Notes: generated by a model from the letters alone, not told the origin. DNA of 11,515 bases from Candidatus Aenigmatarchaeota archaeon (GCA_017608955.1 JAFCEW010000008.1:1-11515); one strand, 5' to 3'. Numbered from the stretch's first letter, positions 1-5,790 are shown. Made by a program: numbers and translations.

Positions 1-596
1 CCAAAATGTTTGTTGTAAGGAGTTTTGATGTAAACAAACCTGGATCTCCTCCTGAAAAAATGATAGGAGGGGTTTTAGGAGGTTCCTTAACACAAGGAAT
101 ATTAAAAAAAGGACAAGAAATAGAAATAAGACCAGGAATAAAAATAGGAAATAATTGGAATCCTGTAAAAACAAAAATAGTGTCACTTGAGAAAGCACAT
201 TATGAGCTAGATGAAGTAGCTCCGGGTGGTTTAGTTGGTATTTCAACAAAATTAGATCCATCATTTACAAAAGCAGATGGACTAGTTGGAAATGTCGTTG
301 GTCTTCCTAATAAACTACCTGAAACAAGATTTAAAATAACTCTTAATGTGAAACTTCTAGAAAGAGTTGTTGGAACAAAAGAAATGATAGAAGTAAAAAA
401 TTTTCAATTAAATGAAACATTAATGTTAAGCGTTGGAACGAGCCGGTCTATTGGTATTATAAATGACATAAAAGGAAATAAAATAAAGATGGATTTAAAA
501 ATTCCTGTATGTGCTGATATAGAAGATAGAGTTGTTCTTTTTAGGCAAATATTTGGTAGATGGAGATTAATTGGCTATGGAATTTTAGTTGAGTAA
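1..596 (+). CDS. eif2g: Translation initiation factor aIF2 subunit gamma, C-terminal half (5' end outside window)
   Basis: The reading frame is open from the left edge to the stop at 594-596, giving about 198 residues that correspond to domains II and III of aIF2 gamma, the GTPase subunit that carries initiator Met-tRNA to the small ribosomal subunit. The hallmark stretch RSFDVNKPGSPPEK near the start is the conserved opening of domain II. It is followed by GGVLGGSLTQG, the IEIRPG motif and PGGLVGISTKLDP. The C-terminal beta-barrel ends in GRWRLIGYGILVE, typical of the family. The G domain with the P-loop and switch regions lies left of the window. The first visible ATG (position 6) is internal, since family members have about 200 residues before this point. 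The stop is one base before the start of the next gene, consistent with an operon. The identification is very secure. Confidence 0.96.
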   Translation, partial: KMFVVRSFDVNKPGSPPEKMIGGVLGGSLTQGILKKGQEIEIRPGIKIGNNWNPVKTKIVSLEKAHYELDEVAPGGLVGISTKLDPSFTKADGLVGNVVGLPNKLPETRFKITLNVKLLERVVGTKEMIEVKNFQLNETLMLSVGTSRSIGIINDIKGNKIKMDLKIPVCADIEDRVVLFRQIFGRWRLIGYGILVE

Positions 597-597
597 G

Positions 598-975
598 ATG
601 AAAAAAATAATTTTAGATACAAATTTTCTTACAATTCCATATCAATTTAAAGTAGATATTTTCGAAGAATTTAACAGACTTATAGATGAAAAATATGAAT
701 TAGTTACTTTAGATTGTATTATAGAAGAATTAAAAAAACTCTCTAAAGGAAAGAGTAAAGATGCTATTGCAGCAAGAATAGGACTAGAACTTATAAAATC
801 AAAGAATATTAAAATTATAAAAGCAGAAGCAGAAAATAGTGATACAGCTTTATTAAAAATATCTGATGAGAATACAATTATAGCTACAAATGATAAATTA
901 TTAATACAAAAATTAAAAAAAGATAAAAGAAAAGTTTTAAGATTAAAGCAAAAAAAATATTTAGTGATGATATGA
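598..975 (+). CDS. PIN-domain protein, archaeal Fcf1/Utp24-like (COG1412-type) putative RNA nuclease
   Basis: This 125-residue protein is essentially a single PIN domain. The acidic residues expected at the metal site are D7 (in LDTNFL), E43 or E44 (IIEEL), D82 (NSDTAL) and D99 (IATNDK). The opening DTNFLTIPYQFKVDIFEE is characteristic of the archaeal Fcf1-like group, whose eukaryotic relatives cut pre-rRNA. Its usual place directly after aIF2 gamma supports a housekeeping role in rRNA processing rather than a VapC toxin, and no antitoxin-like gene lies beside it. I chose the ATG at 598, one base after the upstream stop. A TTG at 589 in the same frame would overlap aIF2 gamma and add residues not expected in the family. 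The stop overlaps the next ATG (ATGA at 972-975), so translational coupling is likely. The substrate is inferred from the family and not shown here. Confidence 0.88.
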   Translation: MKKIILDTNFLTIPYQFKVDIFEEFNRLIDEKYELVTLDCIIEELKKLSKGKSKDAIAARIGLELIKSKNIKIIKAEAENSDTALLKISDENTIIATNDKLLIQKLKKDKRKVLRLKQKKYLVMI

Positions 976-1883
976 GTAAAATATTTGTTTTCGGTCATAA
1001 AAACCCTGATACAGATACGATATGTTCTGCAATAGCATATGCAAAACTTAAAAGACTTAAAAATTTTGATGCACAGGCTGTTAGATTAGGAGAAATAAAT
1101 CCAGAAACAGAATTTGCATTAAAAAAATTTGGTGTTGAGATACCAGAAGAAATGCATATTTTTGAAGGTAAAGATGTTATTCTAGTTGACCATACAGAAA
1201 TTAAACAATCTGCTGATGACATATTAAAAGCAAATATAATAGAAATAATAGATCATCATAATTTAGGCGATATTTATACAAGACATCCAGTTTTTGTTAG
1301 AATAGAGCCAATTGGCTCAACTTCGACCATAATTTTCAAAATGTTTAGAGAATCAAATTTAGATATAGATAATAAAACAGCAGGCTTACTCTTATCTGGA
1401 ATATTATCAGATACGGTTATTTTAAGATCAGTCACATGTACAGATGAGGATAGAAAAATAGCGAAAAAGCTTGCAGATCAATTAAATCTTGATCTGGAAA
1501 AATATGGTTTTGAATTAAAAAAAGCAAAATCAGATATTTTATCAAAAACAGACAGAGAATTAATTAAATCTGATCTAAAAATTTTTAATAGAATAAACAT
1601 GGGCATAGGACAAGTAGAGATTGTAGAGGATATAGACGAAAAGAGAAAGAAAACATTACTAGAAGAGATGAAAAAAATAAGAAAAGAAATTGGATGTGAC
1701 ACTCTTTTATTGATGCTAACAAATATTATTAAGCAAGATACAGAACTTTTAGTTGTAGGAAAGACGGATTTGGTGGAAAAAGCTTTTAAAACTAAAGTTG
1801 AAAATAATAGAGTATATCTTAAAGGTGTTATGTCAAGGAAAAAACAGGTTAAACCTGCTATAGAGGATGCTGCTTTGTTATGA
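972..1883 (+). CDS. ppaC: Manganese-dependent inorganic pyrophosphatase, family II (DHH superfamily)
   Basis: The 303-residue protein hydrolyses pyrophosphate to phosphate in the cytoplasm, pulling nucleic acid synthesis and tRNA charging forward. All family II landmarks are visible. GHKNPDTDT supplies metal ligands H9, D13 and D15. VDHTE supplies D73. IIDHHN (D94, H95, H96) is the DHH motif, and LSGILSDTV supplies D147. The C-terminal DHHA2-type domain ends with SRKKQ (288-292), which binds phosphate. The length equals that of bacterial family II enzymes, and there is no CBS or DRTGG insertion, so it is the unregulated short form. The ATG overlaps the stop of the PIN gene by four bases. It sits in an operon of translation and transcription genes, where pyrophosphate is a shared by-product. 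Confidence in function is high. Confidence 0.96.
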   Translation: MSKIFVFGHKNPDTDTICSAIAYAKLKRLKNFDAQAVRLGEINPETEFALKKFGVEIPEEMHIFEGKDVILVDHTEIKQSADDILKANIIEIIDHHNLGDIYTRHPVFVRIEPIGSTSTIIFKMFRESNLDIDNKTAGLLLSGILSDTVILRSVTCTDEDRKIAKKLADQLNLDLEKYGFELKKAKSDILSKTDRELIKSDLKIFNRINMGIGQVEIVEDIDEKRKKTLLEEMKKIRKEIGCDTLLLMLTNIIKQDTELLVVGKTDLVEKAFKTKVENNRVYLKGVMSRKKQVKPAIEDAALL

Positions 1884-1887
1884 GGTG
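1882..1887 (+). promoter_or_regulatory. Shine-Dalgarno site for rpoE1
   Basis: GAGGTG matches the archaeal 16S 3' end complement and overlaps the pyrophosphatase stop codon (1881-1883). It lies eight bases before the ATG at 1896, which favours that start over the in-frame ATG at 1914. Confidence 0.75.
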
Positions 1888-1895
1888 TTATATAG

Positions 1896-2471
1896 ATGTA
1901 TAAAATATTAACTATGAAGACTAAAATAAAAGTTCCACCAACAAAATTTGGCTTATCATTTGAAAAGGCAATAAAAGAAAGCATAGCTAATCGATATGAA
2001 GGTCTGATAAGTAGAAAATTGGGTGTTGGTCTAGTTGTTACTAAAATACATGAAATAGGAGAGGGTAAGATTCTTCCAGAAGATGCATCTATTCATTATC
2101 CTGTTAAATTTGATTTATTGACTTATTTTCCAGAACAACATGAAATTGTTTTAGGTGATGTAATAGATAATACAGAATTTGGATCATTTGTGAGATTCGG
2201 ACCAATGGATGGTCTAGTTCATGTTTCTCAATTATTAAATGATTATATCTCTTTTGATGAAAAAAATAGTATTTTTCTTGGAAAAGAAACTAAGAAGACT
2301 TTAAAGCAAGGAGATCCTGTCAGAGCTAGGATTATATCTATAAGTATGGTAGAAGGAAAAGAAAATAAGGTTGGACTTACAATGAGACAGCCAGGATTAG
2401 GTGCAATAGCTTGGATAGAACAAGAAAAAAGAAAAGCAAAAAAATCTGTTAAAAAGGAGGCCAAAAAATGA
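1896..2471 (+). CDS. rpoE1: DNA-directed RNA polymerase subunit Rpb7 (RpoE')
   Basis: This 191-residue protein is the archaeal Rpb7 homologue, half of the Rpb4/7 stalk that binds nascent RNA and helps open-complex formation and termination. Residues 1-80 form the tip (RNP-like) domain, with VPPTKFG and RYEG typical of the family. Residues about 82-165 form an S1 OB-fold (EIVLGDVIDNTEFGSFVRFG, then DGLVHVSQL). The stretch GLTMRQPGLGAIAWIEQEK is a strong family signature. The tail after 176 is very Lys-rich. The start at 1896 begins MYK, as in other archaeal RpoE' proteins, and has a well placed Shine-Dalgarno site. Its stop overlaps the next ATG (2468-2471), coupling it to Spt4, its usual archaeal neighbour. 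The Rpb4 partner is not in the window. Confidence 0.96.
   Translation: MYKILTMKTKIKVPPTKFGLSFEKAIKESIANRYEGLISRKLGVGLVVTKIHEIGEGKILPEDASIHYPVKFDLLTYFPEQHEIVLGDVIDNTEFGSFVRFGPMDGLVHVSQLLNDYISFDEKNSIFLGKETKKTLKQGDPVRARIISISMVEGKENKVGLTMRQPGLGAIAWIEQEKRKAKKSVKKEAKK
2454..2460 (+). promoter_or_regulatory. Shine-Dalgarno site for spt4
   Basis: AAGGAGG lies inside the last codons of rpoE1, seven bases before the ATG at 2468. It is the strongest ribosome binding site in this operon and fixes the spt4 start. Confidence 0.75.
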
Positions 2472-2659
2472 CGAAAAGACAATATGTTTGTAGGGAATGT
2501 AAAATGTTTACAACCGAAAAAAGATGCCCAAATTGTGGCTCAACAAATCTATCTGCAAGCTGGAAAGGTTTGGTCATAATTAATAAAGTTGAAGATTCAG
2601 AAATAGCAAAAGAACTTGGTATAGATACACCTGGAAAATATGCATTGTTCGTGGATTAA
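2468..2659 (+). CDS. spt4: Transcription elongation factor Spt4 (RpoE'')
   Basis: The 63-residue zinc protein is archaeal Spt4, which binds the NGN domain of Spt5 and closes the polymerase clamp to keep elongation processive. Two CxxC pairs form the zinc site: C8/C11 (CREC) and C20/C23 (CPNC). The following SASWKGLVIIN and the C-terminal LGIDTPGKYALFV strands are the Spt5-binding part and match the family closely. Length is normal for archaea (about 60). It overlaps rpoE1 by four bases and is followed one base after its stop by the S24e start. Spt5 is not in the window. Confidence 0.95.
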   Translation: MTKRQYVCRECKMFTTEKRCPNCGSTNLSASWKGLVIINKVEDSEIAKELGIDTPGKYALFVD

Positions 2660-2660
2660 A

Positions 2661-3068
2661 ATGAAAATAATTGAAAAACAAAAAAATGAAAATAAACTCT
2701 TGAAAAGAACAGATTTATTCCTAATTATAGGTCACGAAGGAAAACCTACCCCTACACAGGATGAAGTAATAAAAGCAATAGCCGAGAAATATAAAGCACC
2801 AGAAAATAAGATAGAAATAATTTATATATTTTCTGAGAAAGGAAAAGCACAATCTAAAGTAAAGGCAAAAATTTGGAAAGAGAAGATAATTGAAAGAAAG
2901 GAAAAAGAAAAGAAACAAGAAAAACCTGTAGAAGCTCCTAAAGATGAAGCACCAAAAGAAGAAAAACCAGTAGAAGAGCCTAAAAAAGAAGAAAAAGTTG
3001 AAGAAAAACCAAAAGAAGAACCGAAAAAAAGTGAAAAAAATGAAACACAAGCCGACAAAAAAGAGTGA
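2661..3068 (+). CDS. rps24e: Small ribosomal subunit protein S24e with long Lys/Glu/Pro tail
   Basis: Residues 1-72 are a standard archaeal S24e: MKIIEKQKNENKLLKRTDL, then GKPTPTQDEVIKAIAEKY and the strand IEIIYIFSEKGKAQSKVKAK. After that the normal short C-terminus is replaced by about 60 residues made almost only of Lys, Glu and Pro, with imperfect repeats of the EKPVEAPK / EKPVEEPK / EEKPKEEPK kind (about 87-121). The total of 135 exceeds the roughly 100 residues usual for archaea. The tail should be disordered and of mixed charge. I chose ATG 2661, one base after the spt4 stop; an in-frame ATG at 2640 would run through the spt4 end. The last 29 bases overlap the S27ae gene in another frame. 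The S24e call is firm; the role of the tail is unknown. Confidence 0.92.
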   Translation: MKIIEKQKNENKLLKRTDLFLIIGHEGKPTPTQDEVIKAIAEKYKAPENKIEIIYIFSEKGKAQSKVKAKIWKEKIIERKEKEKKQEKPVEAPKDEAPKEEKPVEEPKKEEKVEEKPKEEPKKSEKNETQADKKE

Positions 3069-3216
3069 TTATGTAAAAGTTGAAGAAAATAAGATTAAAA
3101 GAAATAGAAAGACTTGTCCTAGATGTGGTGATGGAATATATATGTCAGAACATAAAACAAAAGATGGCAAAACTAGATATTACTGTGGTAGATGTCATTA
3201 TACTGAATGGAGTTAA
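3040..3216 (+). CDS. rps27ae: Small ribosomal subunit protein S27ae
   Basis: This 58-residue zinc-ribbon ribosomal protein has two CxxC pairs, C26/C29 (CPRCGDG) and C49/C52 (CGRC), followed by the conserved HYTEW end. The segment YVKVEENKIKRNRKTCPRCG matches the archaeal S27ae core. There is no ubiquitin domain, as expected in archaea. The ATG at 3040 lies inside the S24e tail, 29 bases before its stop, so the two genes are read in different frames over about nine codons. A start upstream at 2998 is possible in frame but would add only translated S24e-tail sequence. The stop shares bases with the stop of the minus-strand gene that follows (TTAA at 3213-3216). Confidence 0.94.
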   Translation: MKHKPTKKSDYVKVEENKIKRNRKTCPRCGDGIYMSEHKTKDGKTRYYCGRCHYTEWS

Positions 3217-3995
3217 AATAAAATAATTCCAGTTTCTACTATTCCACCTATTACAAGTAGGACAAATGCAACCAATAAAAGTAATGCACAGTCCTTTGCA
3301 ACATGCCAAAATTTAAATGATTTCTTTCTTAAGAATGCTGCCGAAATTAATCCGCCAGCTATTGCCCCTATTAAATATGCAGTAATTTCAAAAAATCCAT
3401 GTGGTAAAAACATTAGAACAGCTGCAGGTATTGCTGTAACACCACCAGCCGATTTAGCAACTAATCCTATTGCTGCTGAAAGAACAGATGCATTCCAACT
3501 TAATATAAAAATTGCACCTGATCCAAATAAAAATGAAAATAAAAATGCTAATATTAAAACACTTAAGTTATTTACGAATATATCTAGAAATTGATTTTCA
3601 AATGTAAAATGACCTCTTATAAGATTTATTTCTTTTAGCTGTTCATCAAAAACTCCCTGAGCTAATTGTTGAGGTAATAATACAAATATCAAAGACATTG
3701 CTAAAATCATGCCTGAAAACAATGACATATAAGCAACAATTATATCACCATATCTTTGGAAAAAACTATAACTTTCCATCATTTTTTCATCTTCAGCCTC
3801 TTCATGATGCAACATTCTATTCATCAAAGGAATCATTGCCATTGTTATAATTATAATACTAAAAAGCCCAGTAGATTCAGGAAATACAGAATTTGCTATA
3901 AAGATAGCAATTGTTGATACTACAGCTCCTAATAAAAATATTTTTAGTGGGTCTCTTTTTGCGGTTTTCTCATCAATCATTTGTTCTAAAACCAT
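3213..3995 (-). CDS. SpoIIM-family (DUF95) integral membrane protein
   Basis: The 260-residue protein has about six hydrophobic segments (near 17-37, 43-58, 84-107, 136-164, 168-220 and 235-260) and no signal peptide apart from the first membrane helix. Conserved SpoIIM-superfamily marks are FFQRYGDI (78-85), the paired N142-N143 before the central helices, GSGAIFILSWNASVL (158-172) and LPHGFFEITAYLIGAIAGG (197-215). The bacterial namesake acts in forespore engulfment, but archaeal relatives have no known function and the archaea do not sporulate. A role in membrane remodelling or transport is only a guess. The gene is monocistronic, convergent with S27ae, and starts at an ATG with AT-rich, TATA-like sequence about 25-35 bases upstream. 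The family call is good; the function is open. Confidence 0.85.
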   Translation of the reverse strand: MVLEQMIDEKTAKRDPLKIFLLGAVVSTIAIFIANSVFPESTGLFSIIIITMAMIPLMNRMLHHEEAEDEKMMESYSFFQRYGDIIVAYMSLFSGMILAMSLIFVLLPQQLAQGVFDEQLKEINLIRGHFTFENQFLDIFVNNLSVLILAFLFSFLFGSGAIFILSWNASVLSAAIGLVAKSAGGVTAIPAAVLMFLPHGFFEITAYLIGAIAGGLISAAFLRKKSFKFWHVAKDCALLLLVAFVLLVIGGIVETGIILF

Positions 3996-4060
3996 GCAAT
4001 CACTAATAAAATATATTATTAGATATATTTTAGTTTAAAATCATTTAAATAATGTATATT
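3996..4060. promoter_or_regulatory. Divergent promoter region between the SpoIIM-family gene and tRNA-Ser
   Basis: This 65-base, almost pure A/T stretch separates two divergent units. On the minus strand AAATATAT at 4024-4031 is suitably placed for a start near 4002, leaving a leader of only a few bases before the ATG at 3995. On the plus strand TTTAAAA at 4034-4040 lies about 25 bases before the mature tRNA-Ser 5' end at 4061. Exact elements are inferred from spacing in AT-rich sequence. Confidence 0.45.
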
Positions 4061-4144
4061 GCTGAGGTGGCAGAATCTGGTAATGCGCTTGGCTCGAGAC
4101 CAAGTGTCCTTTTGGACATGCAGGTTCAAATCCTGCCCTCAGCG
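4061..4144 (+). tRNA. tRNA-Ser(CGA)
   Basis: A complete class II tRNA of 84 nt. The acceptor GCTGAGG pairs with CCTCAGC (4137-4143), and the discriminator is G, as in archaeal serine tRNAs. The D-stem is GCA/TGC with a GG-containing loop. The anticodon stem is CTTGG/CCAAG with loop CTCGAGA, giving anticodon CGA, which reads UCG. The long variable arm is TGTCC-TTTT-GGACA. The T-stem is GCAGG/CCTGC with loop TTCAAAT. No intron and no encoded CCA. A leucine identity is excluded by the anticodon and the G discriminator. Confidence 0.95.
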
Positions 4145-4166
4145 CTTAAACAATATAAAAAATTAT

Positions 4167-4251
4167 GCGGTCATGGTCCAGCTTGGTTAAGACTTGAGCT
4201 TCCCAAATTTGGAAATAGCTCAAAACTCGGGTTCAAATCCCGATGGCCGCA
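4167..4251 (+). tRNA. tRNA-Gly(CCC) with an 11-nt intron
   Basis: The acceptor GCGGTCA pairs with TGGCCGC (4244-4250, one G-U), with discriminator A. The D-stem is GTC/GAC (4176-4178, 4191-4193). The T-stem is TCGGG/CCCGA with loop TTCAAAT. The anticodon stem is TGAGC (4195-4199) and GCTCA (4218-4222), but 18 bases lie between the arms instead of seven. Removing 4206-4216 leaves the loop TTCCCAA, a standard glycine loop with anticodon CCC, which reads GGG. The variable region is four bases (AAAC). It lies 22 bases after tRNA-Ser with no clear promoter of its own, so the two are probably co-transcribed. The mature length would be 74 nt. Confidence 0.9.
4206..4216 (+). other. tRNA-Gly intron at position 37/38 (bulge-helix-bulge type)
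   Basis: The precursor folds as the anticodon stem, then a four-pair helix TTCC (4200-4203) with GGAA (4211-4214), flanked by 3-nt bulges CAA (4204-4206) and ATA (4215-4217). Cutting after the second base of each bulge, as archaeal splicing endonuclease does, removes AATTTGGAAAT and restores a perfect glycine loop. There is no outer helix; a 4-nt loop (ATTT) closes the structure, so this is a relaxed form of the motif. Confidence 0.87.
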
Positions 4252-4261
4252 TTATTAACAC

Positions 4262-4269
4262 TTAAAAAT
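4262..4269 (+). promoter_or_regulatory. TATA-like element for the 4291 gene
   Basis: TTAAAAAT is centred about 25 bases before the ATG at 4291, which predicts a leaderless mRNA. There is no Shine-Dalgarno match before that ATG, in agreement. Confidence 0.45.
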
Positions 4270-4274
4270 ATTAA

Positions 4275-4290
4275 ACTATTTTATTTTTTT
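4275..4290 (+). terminator. T-rich run after the tRNA pair
   Basis: A T-rich stretch ending in seven T's lies 24-39 bases after tRNA-Gly and directly before the next ATG. T-runs terminate archaeal RNA polymerase without a hairpin, so this probably ends the tRNA transcript. It may also be part of the initiation region of the next gene. Confidence 0.4.
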
Positions 4291-4836
4291 ATGTCATCTG
4301 ATGAATATTCTAGCCAATACAATATATTAAAAAAAATATTAAATGGAAATATAGAACTTTATCTTTATAATGGAAATGAGTTAGAGAATGTTGTAAAAGA
4401 AGGAAAAAGACGGTCTAATGTTTTTCTATCTATAATTGAATTTATTATATATCAAAATAAAAGAGGAAAAGCCCCTTCTATAACTGATATTGTTGATGGT
4501 ACTCAAATCTCATCTAGTACTTTATGGCCATATATCAAATATCTCAAAGAAAAAGAAGTTCTTATTTCTCCTACTCCTTTAGAGTTTGCCAGTTTAACAA
4601 AAAAAATCAAAGGAACTAAATATTATTTTAATAATTGTCCAAAAAATGTTAAAGATTTTTTAGAAAAACTTAAAGGAAAACATGGAACATCATATAAAAA
4701 AAGATTTAAAACTAAATATCTTAAAAATTTCCGCCTTGGAGCATTTTATCTCGCACTTATTTATGATGAAAATGGACCCGTTTATGGGAACTGTTTTCCT
4801 GAATCAAAATTAAATTTCAAAAAAAAGAAAATATAG
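4291..4836 (+). CDS. Uncharacterised winged-helix-like protein
   Basis: The protein has 181 residues and I do not recognise its family. Residues about 44-92 look like a winged helix-turn-helix: helix FLSIIEFIIYQNKRG, a second helix SITDIVDG, then QISSSTLWPYIKYLKEKEVL as recognition helix, followed by strands (about 93-115, ending KGTKYYFN) that could be the wing. The C-terminal third (about 118-160) is strongly basic and rich in aromatic residues. This suggests a DNA- or RNA-binding role, perhaps a transcription regulator. The frame is open upstream into tRNA-Gly (an ATG at 4243), but those codons are tRNA sequence; ATG 4291 with a TATA-like element 25 bases upstream is the sensible start. 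It is monocistronic and convergent with the next gene, three bases apart. Confidence 0.72.
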   Translation: MSSDEYSSQYNILKKILNGNIELYLYNGNELENVVKEGKRRSNVFLSIIEFIIYQNKRGKAPSITDIVDGTQISSSTLWPYIKYLKEKEVLISPTPLEFASLTKKIKGTKYYFNNCPKNVKDFLEKLKGKHGTSYKKRFKTKYLKNFRLGAFYLALIYDENGPVYGNCFPESKLNFKKKKI

Positions 4837-4839
4837 ATA

Positions 4840-5280
4840 TTATTCTTCTCTTGTTTTCAAAATTTCTTTAATTTTTCTATCTTCCTCTTCTAATTGTTTT
4901 TTCAAATCCCCGCCAATATAAGAAATGATAAGTGTAAATCTCTTCAATATTTGAGTATACATTTTTATAAGAGCAGAAGTGGTTGTTTCTATATTCTCTT
5001 GTATTTCTTTTACAATTCCTTTTGTTTCTTCAGATGTTTGATCAATTCTATTATTTAGTTCGTTATCTAATTTGTTGACACTATCTTGTATATCATTAAT
5101 CTTTGTATTCAAAAGTACAATAGCTTCTGAGATATATTTTAAATATTTTTTTGTTTCTTCATTGTTTTTTCTATTTTCTATTCTCATTCTTGCTATTTCA
5201 GTTGCTATTTGCTTTAGCTCATTTTTTAATGATTGTATTAATTCTAGTTCTTCTTTAGAGGGACCAAACAAAACATACAC
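4840..5280 (-). CDS. Uncharacterised coiled-coil protein
   Basis: The protein has 146 residues and no family I recognise. It is nearly all predicted helix with heptad-like spacing of hydrophobic residues from about 8 to 105 (for example EAIVLLNTKINDIQDSVNKL), a more hydrophobic helix at 103-124 (LIKMYTQILKRFTLIISYIG), and a charged C-terminal helix (about 125-146). The 103-124 stretch could touch a membrane but contains charged residues and is weak as a transmembrane helix. The only in-frame start that keeps the coiled coil is GTG at 5280, with no Shine-Dalgarno site. A TATA-like element at 5316-5323 predicts a leader of about 14 bases. A structural or oligomerising role is inferred; the gene itself is well supported by its open frame and promoter. 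Confidence 0.7.
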   Translation of the reverse strand: MYVLFGPSKEELELIQSLKNELKQIATEIARMRIENRKNNEETKKYLKYISEAIVLLNTKINDIQDSVNKLDNELNNRIDQTSEETKGIVKEIQENIETTTSALIKMYTQILKRFTLIISYIGGDLKKQLEEEDRKIKEILKTREE

Positions 5281-5315
5281 CTAATAGAATATTTCGATTT
5301 TTTGTTTTAATAAGA

Positions 5316-5323
5316 TTTTTATA
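5316..5323 (-). promoter_or_regulatory. TATA box for the coiled-coil gene
   Basis: On the minus strand this reads TATAAAAA. It lies about 40 bases before the GTG at 5280, giving a predicted transcription start near 5294. Confidence 0.5.
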
Positions 5324-5365
5324 TTCTTTTAGAAACATAATAAATAAATCTAAAAATTCATTTTG

Positions 5366-5379
5366 CAAACCTTTATAAA
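5366..5379 (+). promoter_or_regulatory. BRE and TATA box of the L18e ribosomal operon
   Basis: GCAAAC followed by CTTTATAAA gives a purine-rich BRE next to the TATA core (5372-5379). The predicted start, about 25 bases on, is near 5400, leaving a leader of roughly 20 bases that contains the Shine-Dalgarno site. It is the clearest full promoter in the window. Confidence 0.75.
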
Positions 5380-5410
5380 TCTATAATTTAACAAATAGTA
5401 GTAAAATTGT

Positions 5411-5416
5411 GGGGTG
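5411..5416 (+). promoter_or_regulatory. Shine-Dalgarno site for rpl18e
   Basis: GGGGTG lies six bases before the ATG at 5423 in an otherwise A/T-rich leader and fixes that start. Confidence 0.65.
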
Positions 5417-5422
5417 TAGCGA

Positions 5423-5788
5423 ATGGTCAAGCGCACCGGACCAACAAATCCGTTATTAAAAGAATTAATTGAAAATTTGAGAAAAAAATCATTTGAAATT
5501 AAAAGTAATTTTCTTAAAGATATAGCTGAAAAATTAAACAAACCTCGAAGACAAAGAGTTGAGGTTAATTTAGCTCATATTGATAGAAATACAAAAAAGG
5601 GAGATACAGTTATAGTTCCTGGCGTTGTTCTAGGATATGGTTCCTTATCAAAATCGATTACTATATCAGCATGGAAATTTTCAAAACCAGCTAAAGAAAA
5701 AATTAAAGAATCTAATTCAAAAGCTATTAGTATTGAAGAATTAGTTAAAATAAACCCTAAAGGTAAAAAAGTAAGAATATTGTGTTGA
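5423..5788 (+). CDS. rpl18e: Large ribosomal subunit protein L18e
   Basis: This 121-residue protein is the archaeal L18e, a 23S rRNA-binding protein fold related to L15. The opening KRTGPTNPLLKELIENLRKK is the family signature. The middle, RRQRVEVNLAHIDRNTKKGD, and the strand TVIVPGVVLGYGSLSKSITI also match, as does the end GKKVRIL. Length is normal. It is the first gene of the conserved L18e-L13-S9-rpoN-rpoK operon and has its own promoter and ribosome binding site. L13 follows with two bases between the stop and the preferred ATG. Confidence 0.95.
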   Translation: MVKRTGPTNPLLKELIENLRKKSFEIKSNFLKDIAEKLNKPRRQRVEVNLAHIDRNTKKGDTVIVPGVVLGYGSLSKSITISAWKFSKPAKEKIKESNSKAISIEELVKINPKGKKVRILC

Positions 5789-5790
5789 AT

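Noticed and set aside
962..972. C-box-like GTGATGA, possible C/D box guide RNA
   Set aside because: It lies in the end of the PIN coding region, with no paired D box or internal C'/D' motifs at proper spacing.
598..975. VapC toxin of a toxin-antitoxin pair
   Set aside because: No antitoxin-like small gene is adjacent, and the sequence and position after aIF2 gamma fit the Fcf1-like housekeeping group.
1478..1984. Minus-strand open frame of 168 codons opposite the pyrophosphatase
   Set aside because: Shadow frame of a well-identified gene; the composition is Phe/Ser/Ile-rich antisense of Lys/Glu codons.
2721..3058. Minus-strand Phe- or Ser-rich open frames opposite S24e
   Set aside because: They are the antisense of the K/E/P tail, with low-complexity Phe/Ser content expected from that.
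4167..4251. tRNA-Gly read as a class II tRNA (Leu or Ser) with a long variable arm and no intron
   Set aside because: No seven-base loop pairs correctly that way; with the intron the anticodon stem, four-base variable region and bulge cut sites all fit.
4052..4258. Plus-strand open frame covering both tRNA genes
   Set aside because: It is made of tRNA-Ser and tRNA-Gly sequence read as codons; there is no ribosome binding site and no protein-like pattern.
4243..4290. Longer start for the winged-helix-like gene at ATG 4243
   Set aside because: It lies in the tRNA-Gly acceptor/T-arm, and the added residues are translated tRNA and T-rich spacer.
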